A stretch of 64,000 bases of DNA, from NCBI GenBank assembly GCA_963849485.1, contig CAWKIF010000124.1:12200-76199 (forward strand), written 5' to 3'. Positions 1-10,014 of this stretch are shown in pieces (position 1 is the first letter of the stretch; each line of letters opens with the position of its first letter). The DNA is from CAVTWJ01 sp963849485. Lineage in GTDB: Bacteria; Oederibacteriota; Muellerivitia; Muellerivitales; Muellerivitaceae. Position numbers and translations under genes: made by a program. The notes under the pieces were generated by a model, which saw only the letters and a program-made list of their open reading frames with translations, did no database searches and was not told the origin of the DNA.

Positions 1-936
1 AGTTCGCAGACGACGGGCCAATACACGGTGAAGATCGACATCTACAACGAGGCGGGGGAGCTGGTGGCGGCCCTGCCGGTATCGCAGTATTCGCAGGTGA
101 TCAACGGGATCAATCTGGGTTCCAGCGCCATCACGTCGGTGAGCGGGCCGGGGAGCTCGACGACGGTGTATTTCGCGGGGGTGCCGATCGGGACGTGGAA
201 CGGGACGGATGGGTCGGGGACCCCGGTGGCGAACGGGCAGTACTACGTAAAGGTGGACAGCATCAACAACATGGGGGTGGATACGAGCGTGACCCAGCCG
301 GTGGAGGTCAACCGGACCCTGTACAAGGTGGCGGTGAAGATCTACAACGAGGCCGGGGAAGTGGTGAAGACCCTGTATGTTTACTCCAGTAACCCAGTGG
401 CGGGCACGGCGAGCCAGTTGCAGTTGTCGGCTTCGAGCATCGCTCCGACGAGCGGGCCGGTGATGGGGACGGTGCCGGCCGAGTTGACGATCACGCTCAA
501 CAACGGGACGACGATCGTGTGGGACGGGACGGGGGACAACGGCGGGGTGGTGCCGTCGGGGCAGTATTTCATCGAGGCGAGCGAGCAGAACGGGACGGGC
601 GGGGAAACAATCATGACGGCGCACGTGCTGGTGATGTCGGATACGGCGAACGCGGGGATGGGGAATATATTAGCGGAGCCAAACGTTCTCAATGGGGTGA
701 CGGGCTACCAAGTGACCTTCACCTCGAATGTACCGGGTTTGACGCTGGATTACCGGGTTTATGACATGGCGGGGGAATTGGTCATGCACCGGACTCCAGG
801 AACGACGGGAAGCAGCAACGCCCAATGGGACGCGACAGGGAAGGCCAGCGGGTTGTATTTTGCGGTGGTGGAAGCTGATAACGCCCAAGGCGGCCAAATC
901 GGCTACAAGATCCTCAAGATCGTCGTCGTTCATTAA
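1..936 (+). CDS. C-terminal part of a secreted surface protein with FlgD-like Ig repeats (5' end outside window)
   Basis: The frame is open from base 1, so this is the 3' end of a longer gene; the GTG at 28 is only an internal valine. About 311 residues are visible. They hold three related beta-sandwich units, each with an 'IYNEAGE' or 'VYDMAGE' strand followed by a 'W(N/D)GT/ATG ... GxYxVxV' hairpin, which is the pattern of FlgD-type Ig domains. The last unit ends in GLYFAVVEA and KILKIVVVH just before the stop, like the C-terminal sorting or anchoring domains of the enzymes downstream. No catalytic domain is visible. A decayed copy of the same C-terminus lies at 56894-56992. The role is inferred to be cell-surface or extracellular. 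Confidence 0.75.
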   Translation, partial: SSQTTGQYTVKIDIYNEAGELVAALPVSQYSQVINGINLGSSAITSVSGPGSSTTVYFAGVPIGTWNGTDGSGTPVANGQYYVKVDSINNMGVDTSVTQPVEVNRTLYKVAVKIYNEAGEVVKTLYVYSSNPVAGTASQLQLSASSIAPTSGPVMGTVPAELTITLNNGTTIVWDGTGDNGGVVPSGQYFIEASEQNGTGGETIMTAHVLVMSDTANAGMGNILAEPNVLNGVTGYQVTFTSNVPGLTLDYRVYDMAGELVMHRTPGTTGSSNAQWDATGKASGLYFAVVEADNAQGGQIGYKILKIVVVH

Positions 937-1071
937 CCTCAAATCATATTTATCTTTTTTTGAATATCACTTTGAACAGCGAAGAACTGATACCGGGTTG
1001 TATCGCTGTATGAAGTATATTTCACGATAAATCCAAAAATGAAAGCTCTTTAACTTTAGATCCAGCGGTAG

Positions 1072-3918
1072 ATGAGATGGATGGTTGATTTAGAATCTGT
1101 TTTCCGGTTCCGTCAGTATATGGTGATACAATTTCTGCGTTATGGGTTTGCTCACCCGAAAACATTTCGCGAATTAAAAATTAATCTTTTAAAACTTTTC
1201 AACTTGAGCGGGTTGGGGAGATGTTTTGAAAGACGGGAAAGTGAATATTCCTTGAGACGAACATTTTGTCTCCCTTTATTATCGCCTTTAATTTATCTAA
1301 TTTTAGGACTATCCGCCATCCAGGTTGACGCCCAAACCACCGCCACTTGCGCCCAATACCAAAGCGTGACCGTCGGTTCTTATATCTTTCAAACCAACTT
1401 TTGGAACCAGGGCACCTGCGGGGGCACCCAATGCGTGACCGTGGATGATACCACGGGAGCTTTTGGGGTAACGGAGGGGCCCGGCGCTTGCGTTCCCAAC
1501 GTGTCCAGCTATCCCTCCATTTATTACGGCTGTCATTACGGAAGCCAGAGCCCCGGTTCCAACCTGCCCATGCTCTACAGCAACGTCCAATGCGCTATTT
1601 CCAGTTGGAATTTCACCCCGGGCCCTTCGACCACGCCAAATGCCTTCGATATCGCCTATGACATTTGGTTCGCCCCCAACAACCACCCCACCTGCGCCAA
1701 TGACAGCACTGGTTACGCCAACGGCGCGGAGCTGATGATTTGGCTCAATTACACCAGCGGCCTGGCCCTGCCCACGGGCGCGGTCACGGTGACCACCGGC
1801 TTAACCCTTGACGGATATACCTGGAATCTTTATGAAGCCACGTCCCAGGGATGGACCTACATGGCCTACCAAATCACCCCCCTGGTCACTTCCGTCACCA
1901 ATTTGAACCTGATGGCCTTCTTCCAGGACGCCCTCGCCCGGGGTTTTATCCAATCCAATTGGTATTTGGCGGATATCGAAGCGGGGATCGAGTTAAGGAC
2001 GGGGGGCGTTCCCTTTGTCAGCAATTCCTTTTCGGCCTCCGTGAACAGCGGTTGTAGCCCTGTTCCCACGGCGTCCTTCACCCCGACGTTGAATGGGACC
2101 GCCACCCCGACGGTTCCGCCAACCGTGACCCCCAGTTCCACCCCCAGCGGAACCTATAGCCCCACCAAGACCTTCACCCGAAGCCCCACGGCCACCGCCA
2201 CGAGTACCGCGACCGCTACGCCTACATCGACCATCGCCAATACTTCAACGGCTACGGTTGTCCCAACCTCCACGGCCACCCGGACCATCACCGCTACCCC
2301 CACCTCCACCCTTAGCTGGACTAGGACCTTGACGGTGACTTCCACCCCAACCCCAACAGCGACCCGGACCTTCACCGTTTCCAACACACCGACTCTTTCC
2401 TCTACTTTGACGGACACCCCGTTGAACAGCCCCACCGCCACCCCTATTCCATCCTCCACCCCTTCGGCCACCTTGACGCGCACTTCCACGGCCACCGGCA
2501 CTCCCACCGCGGCCGGAACCACAGTACCGACTGGGACCCTGACGGCTACACGAACAAACACAATTACCTTCACTCTCACCGCTTCCCCTACCGGAACAAC
2601 CACGGGCACCCCGCCTTACACCGCCACCATCGGAGCCAACCATACGAGTACAACCACTCCCAGCGTGACAACGACAACGACCCTGACCCAAACCAACACA
2701 CAAAGTGGTACCCCCACCACCACCCATACAAGCACGCCCCCTTTCACTCCCACCGTGACAGCGACAGCCACCCTGACTAATACCGTCACCCAAAGTGGAA
2801 CCCCCACGGCCACCTATCCACTCAGCGTCACGAACACCCTGTCGCCGACGGATTCGATGACGCCTACGGCGTCCCTCACCGCTACGCCTACGGCTTCGCC
2901 GACCTTTACGATGACCCTCACGGCCACAGAAACCCCTAGTACGACACCCACCGCGAGCTCAACCCGGTCCCCGATTCCAACTTTGACTTTGACCGATACT
3001 CCGCCTTCCACCTCGACCGCCACCCCGACTTTTACGGCAAACATCGTTCCTTCTTTTTCCCCGACGGGAACTTGGCCGGCTACGGCTACAGGTACCCCCA
3101 GCGGCACCGCGACCTCCACAGTAACCGCTACTCCCACTTCCACCTTCCCCTTTAGCCCCACTCTCACGCTTTCCTCCACGTCCACTCCTACGGGGACTAG
3201 AACCTTTAGTCCCACGGTTTCAATGACTCCATCGGGAACCATCGCCTCCACTCTAACCCCAACACTACCTGCGAGCCCAACGGCTACTGTGACCGGGTCA
3301 GTTTCTCCCACCTCTAGTCCGAGTCCGACTTCCAGTCGCACGGCCACCGTCACCCAGCCCTGGACTGTGACGACCACCCCTACTCCCAGTTTTACTCCAA
3401 CCTTTACTTGGACTTTGAGTACCACCCCGACCGCCACACCCTCCAGCACCTCAACGATGACTCCATCGCCCTCAGTGACCCCGACCCCTACCGCCTATTG
3501 GACGGGAACACCAACCCCGACAGCCTCCATCACCCTTACCCCCACTGGGGTCCCGACCCTTACCCCGTCTTTGACCGTCACGCCGTTGGCGACCAAAACA
3601 CCCCACCCGACATCAACCGCCACTCCCATTAATACGGTTCCCGGCGGGTCCCTTTGGATCTACCCCAATCCGGTTACCGGACCCACCGTGCAGATCCTGC
3701 CCCCGCCCTATTCCGGCAGCGCGATGGTCCGGGTGGAAATCTACACCCTGGCTTTCCGGAAGGTTCAGGACAACACCTATGGCCCGGTAATTTCGGGAAC
3801 GCCCATCACGGTCAGTTTGACGGGCCGGGATGGGAATCCAATTTCCGATGGGCTTTATTATGTGGTAGTGACGGTCAACGGAACACGCACCATTGGGAAG
3901 CTGCTGGTATTGAGATAA
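1072..3918 (+). CDS. Secreted GH12 endo-beta-1,4-glucanase/xyloglucanase with long Thr/Pro linker and C-terminal sorting-like domain
   Basis: Residues about 90-330 match glycoside hydrolase family 12 (endoglucanase or xyloglucanase, retaining): the 'YPSIYYGCHYG' motif, 'AYDIWF', and 'ELMIWLN' carrying the expected nucleophile Glu220, with the expected acid/base Glu307 in 'DIEAGIEL'. A Thr/Pro/Ser linker of roughly 500 residues follows (about 340-855). The last 90 residues form an Ig-like domain that starts 'LWIYPNP', contains 'VEIYTLAFRKV' and ends 'IGKLLVLR'. The same domain type ends the GH30 (36936) and GH74 (42021) proteins. The ATG at 1072 gives an implausibly long N-terminus of about 80 residues before the signal peptide, whose cleavage is near 'VDAQ'. 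A TTG at 1252 would give a normal signal peptide, so the true start is uncertain. Expected to act outside the cell on beta-glucan or xyloglucan. Confidence 0.85.
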   Translation: MRWMVDLESVFRFRQYMVIQFLRYGFAHPKTFRELKINLLKLFNLSGLGRCFERRESEYSLRRTFCLPLLSPLIYLILGLSAIQVDAQTTATCAQYQSVTVGSYIFQTNFWNQGTCGGTQCVTVDDTTGAFGVTEGPGACVPNVSSYPSIYYGCHYGSQSPGSNLPMLYSNVQCAISSWNFTPGPSTTPNAFDIAYDIWFAPNNHPTCANDSTGYANGAELMIWLNYTSGLALPTGAVTVTTGLTLDGYTWNLYEATSQGWTYMAYQITPLVTSVTNLNLMAFFQDALARGFIQSNWYLADIEAGIELRTGGVPFVSNSFSASVNSGCSPVPTASFTPTLNGTATPTVPPTVTPSSTPSGTYSPTKTFTRSPTATATSTATATPTSTIANTSTATVVPTSTATRTITATPTSTLSWTRTLTVTSTPTPTATRTFTVSNTPTLSSTLTDTPLNSPTATPIPSSTPSATLTRTSTATGTPTAAGTTVPTGTLTATRTNTITFTLTASPTGTTTGTPPYTATIGANHTSTTTPSVTTTTTLTQTNTQSGTPTTTHTSTPPFTPTVTATATLTNTVTQSGTPTATYPLSVTNTLSPTDSMTPTASLTATPTASPTFTMTLTATETPSTTPTASSTRSPIPTLTLTDTPPSTSTATPTFTANIVPSFSPTGTWPATATGTPSGTATSTVTATPTSTFPFSPTLTLSSTSTPTGTRTFSPTVSMTPSGTIASTLTPTLPASPTATVTGSVSPTSSPSPTSSRTATVTQPWTVTTTPTPSFTPTFTWTLSTTPTATPSSTSTMTPSPSVTPTPTAYWTGTPTPTASITLTPTGVPTLTPSLTVTPLATKTPHPTSTATPINTVPGGSLWIYPNPVTGPTVQILPPPYSGSAMVRVEIYTLAFRKVQDNTYGPVISGTPITVSLTGRDGNPISDGLYYVVVTVNGTRTIGKLLVLR

Positions 3919-3936
3919 AAAAACGACAGGTAGGGA

Positions 3937-4632
3937 CTATTCCGCTTTGAGCCGGTAACCCACCCCGGATTCGGTGAGGATGTACTGCGGACGGTCGGGG
4001 TCGGCCTCGATCTTATGGCGCAATTGATAGATATAGATGCGCAGGTACTGGATCTGGTCCCCGCTGGCGGGTCCCCAAACTTCCTTCAAAATCTGTTTCT
4101 GGGTCACGACTTTTCCCGCGTAGCGGATCAAAACCGCCAGAAGATCGTATTCGTTGGGGGTCAAGTGCACTTCCTGTCCCCGCACCGTCACCACCCGGGC
4201 CGCCATGTCCACCCTGAAATCGGGGGTCTCGAATACCGATTCCTCCCGGCCCTGTTTGACCCTTAGGGAATGCCTGAGGGCGACCCTTAAGCGGGCCATG
4301 AGTTCCCCCACGCCGAAGGGTTTGGTGAGGTAGTCGTCGGCTCCCGCGTCCAACCCCGCGATCTTGTCCTTTTCCTTCCCACGGGCGGTGATGATAATGA
4401 CCGGAACCGTAGACCACTCCCTGAGGCGCCTCAAGACTTCCAGCCCATCCAGGTCGGGAAGGCCTAGATCTAAAAGCACCAGGTCGGGGTTATGGGAACT
4501 GGCCAGCGCCAGGCCTTCCTCGCCCGTTTCAGCCTCCAAAAACTTAAAACCCTGGCTGGTCAAGGTGGGTTTTAGGAAACGGCGGATGGGTTGCTCGTCC
4601 TCGATCAGCAATATGGTTCCCGTATCGACCAT
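3937..4632 (-). CDS. kdpE: KdpE-type response regulator (copy 1)
   Basis: OmpR/PhoB-family response regulator of 231 residues, close to the usual KdpE length. The receiver domain has the acidic pair Glu11/Asp12, phospho-acceptor Asp55 in 'LLDLGLPDLDG' and the conserved Lys in 'DDYLTKPF'. A winged-helix DNA-binding domain follows ('LTPNEYDLLAVLI', 'GVGYRLKAE'). The ATG at 4632 is preceded by AGAAGGAG at good spacing, so I prefer it over the upstream in-frame start at 4683. It lies 96 nt downstream of kdpD copy 1 on the same strand and is likely co-transcribed. In known systems KdpE activates the kdp potassium-pump operon, here found far away at 58.3-63.4 kb. A paralogue lies at 10162. Confidence 0.9.
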   Translation of the reverse strand: MVDTGTILLIEDEQPIRRFLKPTLTSQGFKFLEAETGEEGLALASSHNPDLVLLDLGLPDLDGLEVLRRLREWSTVPVIIITARGKEKDKIAGLDAGADDYLTKPFGVGELMARLRVALRHSLRVKQGREESVFETPDFRVDMAARVVTVRGQEVHLTPNEYDLLAVLIRYAGKVVTQKQILKEVWGPASGDQIQYLRIYIYQLRHKIEADPDRPQYILTESGVGYRLKAE

Positions 4633-4728
4633 AAGGTCTCCTTCTACAGGGGATTGTTCCCCATTTGATTTCCCCTTTTCCAAAACCAGCCTCCCCTATT
4701 TTATGGTCAAAACCCCTGCTTGGTCCTG

Positions 4729-7416
4729 CTAATCCGACTTTTCTGGAGGGGGTGTAATGGGAATGGTAAAGGCGAAAACGGCCCCTCCCCCCTGACGGTT
4801 CTTCGCTTCGATAATGCCCCCGTGGATCTGCACGATGCCCTTGCAGATGGCGAGGCCTAACCCGGCCCCCCCGCGTTTTTCCTTCTGCGGGCCCCGGTAA
4901 AACTTCTCGAAGACCTTTTCCAGGTCCCCCTCGGGCAGACCCGGCCCTCGGTCCGCCACTTCCACCCGGATCCGGCTTTCCTCCAAACGGACGGAAAGAT
5001 CGATCGGGCTTTCAGGGGGTGTGTACTTGATGGCGTTCTCGACCAGGTTCACCAGGACCTGCTCGATCAGCAGGGCGTCCATGGGCATCAAGGGCAGGTC
5101 GGGCTCGATCTGGGTCTCCAGTTTTCGGTCCCCAAGCTTTTTCTCCAGCCGCATGATGGCCGAACCCACCACTTCCGCGGGGTACTGTTGTTCCAGCCGG
5201 GGTTTCACGGCCTTGGCCTCGAGTTTGGTCATTTCCAACAGGTTGTTCACCAGGCGCTCCAAGCGTTCGCTTTCGTCGTAAACGTTCAAAAGCAGGTCCC
5301 GGCGGGTGCCTTCGTCCATTTTCTTCCCGTTTTCCAGCAGGCTCGAGATAGAACCGGTGATGGCCGCCAGGGGGGTGCGCAGGTCGTGGGAGAGGGAGCT
5401 TAAGAGGGAACTGCGCAGTTTCTCGGCTTCCATCTGCATTTGGGTATCCCTTTGCTTGTCCTCCAGCTTGTCCCCGGCCACCGCCAGGGCGGTCTGGTGG
5501 GCGAAGGCCTCCAGCAAGTGCAGCTGCTCGGGGATGAATAACCGGTCAGCCTCCTTCGGCTTGACGCCCAGGGCCCCCACCGGGGCGCCGGAAGCCAGCA
5601 AGGGCACGTAAAGGGCCTCGGTGGAGGGCAGGGTATCGGTGCCCCGCCCGGCCATCTGGCCCAGGTCGAAGGCCCAATGGGCCACGCCGATTTCCTTCGG
5701 GGTGAGGTTGAAATCTTTCTCATCCCCGCATTGGATCTTCAGGCGGCCCTCCGCGTCGGGCAGGAAAGCGATGACGGAGCTTTCGAAAACCTCCGCGATT
5801 TGCCGGACGGCGATTTCGAGCAGTTCCGCCGTACCACGGGTCGAGGCCAGTTCCCGGGACAAGGCATAGAGGGCGGCTGTGCGCCGCTCCCTGAGGCGGG
5901 AAACCTGGGCCTGGCGCCTGATTCTTACCGTCAAGTTGCTGATGGAAAGGCCCACCAATAACATCACCAGGAACATGAATAAATATTGGGTGTCGGAGAC
6001 GGCGAAGGAAAACCGGGGCGGGACGAAAAAGAAATCGAAAGCGATAACACTCAAAAAGGATGCCATGGTCGAGGGCCCGAATCCCAGTTTCGAGGATACG
6101 GCCAGGATGCCCAGAAGATAGACCATGATGAGGTTGGCCAGGTCCACGCCGGGGTAAAAGATCCAAGCCAGGCCGGTGCTGAGCCCCACAGCCAGGAGCG
6201 CCCAAAAATAGCCCGCGGGGTTGAAAATGGCGCGGGCGCCCCGGGGGGCGGCGGTCTTTTTTTCCCGGGGATCGGCCGATTCCCCTTGGGTTGAGTAGAC
6301 GTCGATGTCGCCGCTGAGACGGATCAAGAGGTCAATGGGGGAGGGCCGAAGCAGGGAAAGCCAGCCTCTCTTCAATGGCTTCCCCACAAATATCTTAGTG
6401 ACATTCCGGTGACGGGCGTAATCCATGACCTCTTCAGCGAAGAAGGTGCCGCTGACCACGGCGGTTTCCGCCCCCAACTGTTCGGCCAGGCGCAGGTTCT
6501 GGATGGCCTTGGCGCGGGTTTCATCCCCCTGACGGGCCAAGTTCGGCGTTTCCACATAAAGGGCGATCCAAGGGGACCTGAGGCTTTTCGCCATTCGGTG
6601 GGCGGCGCGCACCAGGCTGGCCGAGGAGGGGCTGGGCCCCACGCAGACCAACAGGCGGTCCGCCGTGGCCCAGGTCTGGGTGATGGATTTGTCGCGCCGG
6701 TACACCTGCACTTGGTCGTTGACCCGGTCGGCGGTGGTCCTTAGGGCGATTTCCCGTAAGGCGATCAGGTTGCCCTTGCGGAAGAAATTCTGGGAAGCCC
6801 TTTGGGCCGCTTCGGGCAGGTAGACCTTGCCGTCCCCCAGGCGCTTCAAAAGATCGTCCGGCGGCAGGTCGATCAGCTCGACCTCGTCCGCCATCTGCAT
6901 GACCTTGTCGGGAAGGGTTTCTCGCACCACGATTCCAGTGATCTGGGCTACGATGTCGTTGAGGCTTTCCAGGTGCTGGACATTCAATGTCGAGTAGACG
7001 TTCACGCCCAAGTCCAGCAGTTCCTGCACGTCCTGCCAGCGTTTCAGGTGGCGGGAACCCTCGGCATTCGTATGGGCCAATTCATCCACCAGGAGCAGGC
7101 CGGGTTTTCGCGCCAGGGCGCCGTCGATGTCGAATTCATCCAGGCGGGTCCCTCGGTAGTCCACCTCCCGGGGAGGAAGAACCTCCAGGCCCGCCAGCTG
7201 GGCGGCTGTTTCCTTGCGGCCGTGGGTCTCCACCAGCCCCACCACCACGTCCAGCCCCTCGGCTTTTTTGGCACGGGCGGCCTCCAGCATGGAATAGGTC
7301 TTGCCCACCCCCGGGCAGGCGCCGAAGAAAATCTTTAGTTTTCCTTTTCTCTCGGCTATTTCCTCCGCCTGGACCTGCCTTAAAAGCTGATCCGGGTCGG
7401 GTCTTTTAGCTTCCAC
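4729..7416 (-). CDS. kdpD: KdpD sensor histidine kinase (copy 1)
   Basis: Full-length KdpD of 895 residues. Domains in order: N-terminal KdpD domain with Walker A 'GACPGVGKT' and the classic 'DELAHTN' motif; a USP-like region; four closely spaced transmembrane helices near residues 410-500; a GAF-like region; and a HisKA/HATPase core with phospho-acceptor His677 in 'SHDLRTPL', an N-box ('NLVENAIKYT') and G-boxes. I place the start at GTG 7416 because AGAGGAAGAGG stands just upstream and this aligns exactly with the second KdpD (both continue RPDPD); the in-frame TTG at 7455 lacks a ribosome site. The kinase senses low potassium or envelope stress and phosphorylates KdpE. The gene reads away from the porin gene at 8288 across a long regulatory region. 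Confidence 0.92.
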   Translation of the reverse strand: MEAKRPDPDQLLRQVQAEEIAERKGKLKIFFGACPGVGKTYSMLEAARAKKAEGLDVVVGLVETHGRKETAAQLAGLEVLPPREVDYRGTRLDEFDIDGALARKPGLLLVDELAHTNAEGSRHLKRWQDVQELLDLGVNVYSTLNVQHLESLNDIVAQITGIVVRETLPDKVMQMADEVELIDLPPDDLLKRLGDGKVYLPEAAQRASQNFFRKGNLIALREIALRTTADRVNDQVQVYRRDKSITQTWATADRLLVCVGPSPSSASLVRAAHRMAKSLRSPWIALYVETPNLARQGDETRAKAIQNLRLAEQLGAETAVVSGTFFAEEVMDYARHRNVTKIFVGKPLKRGWLSLLRPSPIDLLIRLSGDIDVYSTQGESADPREKKTAAPRGARAIFNPAGYFWALLAVGLSTGLAWIFYPGVDLANLIMVYLLGILAVSSKLGFGPSTMASFLSVIAFDFFFVPPRFSFAVSDTQYLFMFLVMLLVGLSISNLTVRIRRQAQVSRLRERRTAALYALSRELASTRGTAELLEIAVRQIAEVFESSVIAFLPDAEGRLKIQCGDEKDFNLTPKEIGVAHWAFDLGQMAGRGTDTLPSTEALYVPLLASGAPVGALGVKPKEADRLFIPEQLHLLEAFAHQTALAVAGDKLEDKQRDTQMQMEAEKLRSSLLSSLSHDLRTPLAAITGSISSLLENGKKMDEGTRRDLLLNVYDESERLERLVNNLLEMTKLEAKAVKPRLEQQYPAEVVGSAIMRLEKKLGDRKLETQIEPDLPLMPMDALLIEQVLVNLVENAIKYTPPESPIDLSVRLEESRIRVEVADRGPGLPEGDLEKVFEKFYRGPQKEKRGGAGLGLAICKGIVQIHGGIIEAKNRQGGGAVFAFTIPITPPPEKSD

Positions 7417-7806
7417 GTCGAACCTCTTCCTCTTTGGATTGGGCGATTGGGTCAATCAATTCAAAGCAATTTTACGCTCAGCGGGAGAAGCAGAACAGTG
7501 AAAGCCCTGAAAACCGGGCGAATTAATTTTTCTTTAATTATTGTCGAAGGCCTCTTAACGGCATTTTTATGCCGATTGCCCCTATATTCCCGCCGTAACT
7601 GAAATCAAAGCCCGAAAAATCCACCGGGTCCTGCTATGGGGTCGAGGTGGAAAAAGAAAAAAAGATTCCTGGTCGGAGAATGATCATGCCGTTCGCGATC
7701 GACACAAATGTTCAATCGCTCGGCCCATCGGCCACCCAAGATGTGGCGGATGAGACGGAAATGTAGAGCCGGTTTTTTTTCGCGTCTCATCCGCTTTCAT
7801 GCGCCA

Positions 7807-8048
7807 TTAGGATTTTATTAGTTTCAAAAAAACCAATGTTAGCTTTTCGTTAAGTTTTAGTTAGGAAGGTACGGGAAAGGAAAAGACAGACTGACCATTC
7901 GTTAATTTTTTATTAACGAACGAATTTTTTTCGTTAGGGCCACGTTAGGTTTCGGGACGTTAAAAACAATTTAGTGTCATCTACACAAAAGTGCCCCGCG
8001 TGTTTCGTCCGTGAAAATAAATTTTGTTGTTAACAAAGCGTTTGTTAG
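7807..8048 (-). promoter_or_regulatory. Array of 11-bp-spaced CTAA/CTAAC direct repeats between kdpD and the porin gene
   Basis: The 871-bp gap between kdpD (7416) and the porin gene (8288) has no credible gene. On the + strand TTAG or GTTA cores begin at 7807, 7818, 7839, 7850, 7861, 7934 and 7945; spacings of 11 and 21 bp recur, as in the arrays at 15231 and 15934 but in the opposite orientation. Further copies near 7960, 8030 and 8045 are less regular. A hairpin (TTCGTTAAT paired with ATTAACGAA, 7898-7920) lies inside. Another TTAACG at 7556 precedes a TATATT at 7583. This suggests binding of an OmpR/PhoB-family regulator such as KdpE; which of the two divergent genes is controlled is unclear. 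Confidence 0.55.
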
Positions 8049-8287
8049 GAAACGGGAAATGGCACGAGGTTTGCTTTTCGTAACGCCGAAAAGGGGCCGC
8101 TGAAAATTCGGGGCCCCATCGGAGTTGAAGATGGCGGGAAATTTTAAAAATTTTTGGGACCTCGTTTCCTGGGTTTTAGGAGAGATTTCGGAAACGTTGT
8201 TCTGAAGTCGGGCCGGTCCCTGATGAATTGGAAAACCGGCAACTAATAATTTTGAAGGTCCCGGTTAACCGGGGAAAGGGGTGGGTT

Positions 8288-9913
8288 ATGAAAGCCGAAA
8301 GTTGGGTTAACATCTTGAGGAAAGGTATGGCTTTTCTGATCGTGGCTTTTTTGTTTGCCGCTACAGGAAGGGCTTTGGCAGATAGCGCAACGCCTGCCGC
8401 TACGATGGCGGCCACGCCGGCTGCGGCGCCAGCCAGTCTGCAAGGGTTCATGAATTACGCGGACTTCACTTGGGTCAACGGTAATACGCGCGAACATGAT
8501 TTCCCGCTGGATGGGAAGTTCTTTTCGCCCGAACTCCTGTTCGACACGAATTACACCTACAATTTCGCCAATCCGAAAGACAACGTAGTCGACGGTTCCA
8601 CTTGCGTGGAGCATTCCGGCCAGGTGGATGTGGAACACCTGGGCGTCGGGGGTGATTTCCATATCCCGGTCGGTGACGGCGGGGATTACGTGAGAGCCCG
8701 GCTCATGACGGAATTCGGCAATTACGCCGAGCAGATCCCGCGCGATGATGAAACGCCGGCCAGGGGCGCCTGGAATGTTATTCCGGGAGTGCAATACCTC
8801 ACGGAAGCCTACGGCGGCTACCACATCGCCATACCCGGAACGGATGGCATGAACATCGACATGGGCCAGTTCCCCTCCTACGTCGGGCTTTTCAGCTTCT
8901 ACGATTCGGAAAACTGGTGCTACCAGGCTTCGTATGTTTCCTCCAATACGCCCTGGTTCTTCACGGGAATGCGCATCCAGTTCTTTCCCAATGACACCCT
9001 TAAGATCGAGCCGTGGTTGATCAACGGATGGCAAACCTACGGATCGTTCAACAACGGGGTTTATGGGCTTCCCATGGACCTAGGCATGGAAATCCGTTGG
9101 GCGCCAAACCCGAGCTTGGTATTTATATTTAACAACTATGCGGGTGCGGACAACCCGAATTCACCCAGTTGCACCAAGTACCACACGGATGACAGCGCCG
9201 TCGTCAAATATATGGACGACCCGAAATCGGATGGTATCACTAAGATGGCCTTTTCCCTTACCTGCGACGCGGGTATGCAAACAGGTCCTATGTATGTAGG
9301 TTTTGCAAGTGGAGTTGGACCTGCTGGCACCACTAACGGCTCGGGAGGGGCACTCTCCCCAACCGGCGGAGCTTATGTCGGGGCGGGCGCTAGTGGAAAC
9401 GGCATTTTTGGCACCGGCGAATACGCAGATTCTAATGGCTACGTGAACGTTGGTCCTAATGGACAGAACGGGGAAAGCTTCCTGGGTGCCATGTTCTACA
9501 ACAGGATCTGGTTCGCTCACGATACCTGGGCCTTTACTTTCGGCGGTGGTGCGATGGAAAACCAGGGCGCTTACTTGGCCCTGCTTCCGCCGATTAACGG
9601 GGATACGGGGGCTAATTATTTCGCTGATCCAGCTGCGGTCGCGGCTTTCGGGGAATACCCGGGTGAGGCCTGGACAGCATGGGATTATGACTTTGGCTTG
9701 CAGTACATGCCGGACCAGTACTTTACCGTCGACGTGGAATACACCCACCGCGCTTCCAGCCTCAATTACTTCGTCGGGCCGGGCGGGATCACTTCCACGG
9801 ATGGTTGGGGTCCCGGGGCTGCTACGGGTTCACAAACGGTCAATCAGGGTTATTCACCGAACCTCGTTCAGTCCGAGGACTTAATCATGAGCTCCATCAT
9901 GGTGCACATTTAA
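8288..9913 (+). CDS. Outer-membrane beta-barrel porin (OmpL/BBP2-like)
   Basis: A 541-residue protein with a signal peptide (hydrophobic 'AFLIVAFLFAATGRALA', cleavage near ALADS) and a short Ala/Pro/Thr stretch. It then has alternating aromatic/polar segments typical of a large barrel: 'NYTYNF', 'PSYVGLFSFYDSENW', 'EPWLINGWQTYG', 'AWDYDFGLQYMPDQYFTVDVEYTHR'. It resembles the putative beta-barrel porin-2 (OmpL-like) group. The ATG at 8288 follows AAAGGGG; the in-frame TTG at 8228 has no ribosome site and would put 20 extra residues before the signal peptide. It stands alone between the two kdpDE systems, is followed by a terminator at 10015, and is preceded by the TTAG repeat array, so co-regulation with potassium sensing is plausible but inferred. 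The transported solute is unknown. Confidence 0.75.
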   Translation: MKAESWVNILRKGMAFLIVAFLFAATGRALADSATPAATMAATPAAAPASLQGFMNYADFTWVNGNTREHDFPLDGKFFSPELLFDTNYTYNFANPKDNVVDGSTCVEHSGQVDVEHLGVGGDFHIPVGDGGDYVRARLMTEFGNYAEQIPRDDETPARGAWNVIPGVQYLTEAYGGYHIAIPGTDGMNIDMGQFPSYVGLFSFYDSENWCYQASYVSSNTPWFFTGMRIQFFPNDTLKIEPWLINGWQTYGSFNNGVYGLPMDLGMEIRWAPNPSLVFIFNNYAGADNPNSPSCTKYHTDDSAVVKYMDDPKSDGITKMAFSLTCDAGMQTGPMYVGFASGVGPAGTTNGSGGALSPTGGAYVGAGASGNGIFGTGEYADSNGYVNVGPNGQNGESFLGAMFYNRIWFAHDTWAFTFGGGAMENQGAYLALLPPINGDTGANYFADPAAVAAFGEYPGEAWTAWDYDFGLQYMPDQYFTVDVEYTHRASSLNYFVGPGGITSTDGWGPGAATGSQTVNQGYSPNLVQSEDLIMSSIMVHI

Positions 9914-10014
9914 CCTGGACTACGGAAGGAAGATTTAGCGGGAAAAGAACATGCGGCGATGGGCCTGGTTTCAGGGACCCGGCTCAACGCCCTCCTAACC
10001 AACTTTTGGGGAGA

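Noticed and set aside
2154..3449. Long minus-strand open frames rich in Val/Gly opposite the GH12 linker
   Set aside because: They are the antisense of Thr/Pro codon repeats (ACC/CCG read backwards give GGT/CGG); no ribosome site, signal or domain. The same holds for frames opposite the linkers at 31620-32462, 34782-35905, 38357-39562, 44353-45996, 51623-52376 and 54754-56442.
7605..7790. 61-residue minus-strand frame in the kdpD-porin gap
   Set aside because: No ribosome site, no family, and it overlaps likely promoter sequence of kdpD.
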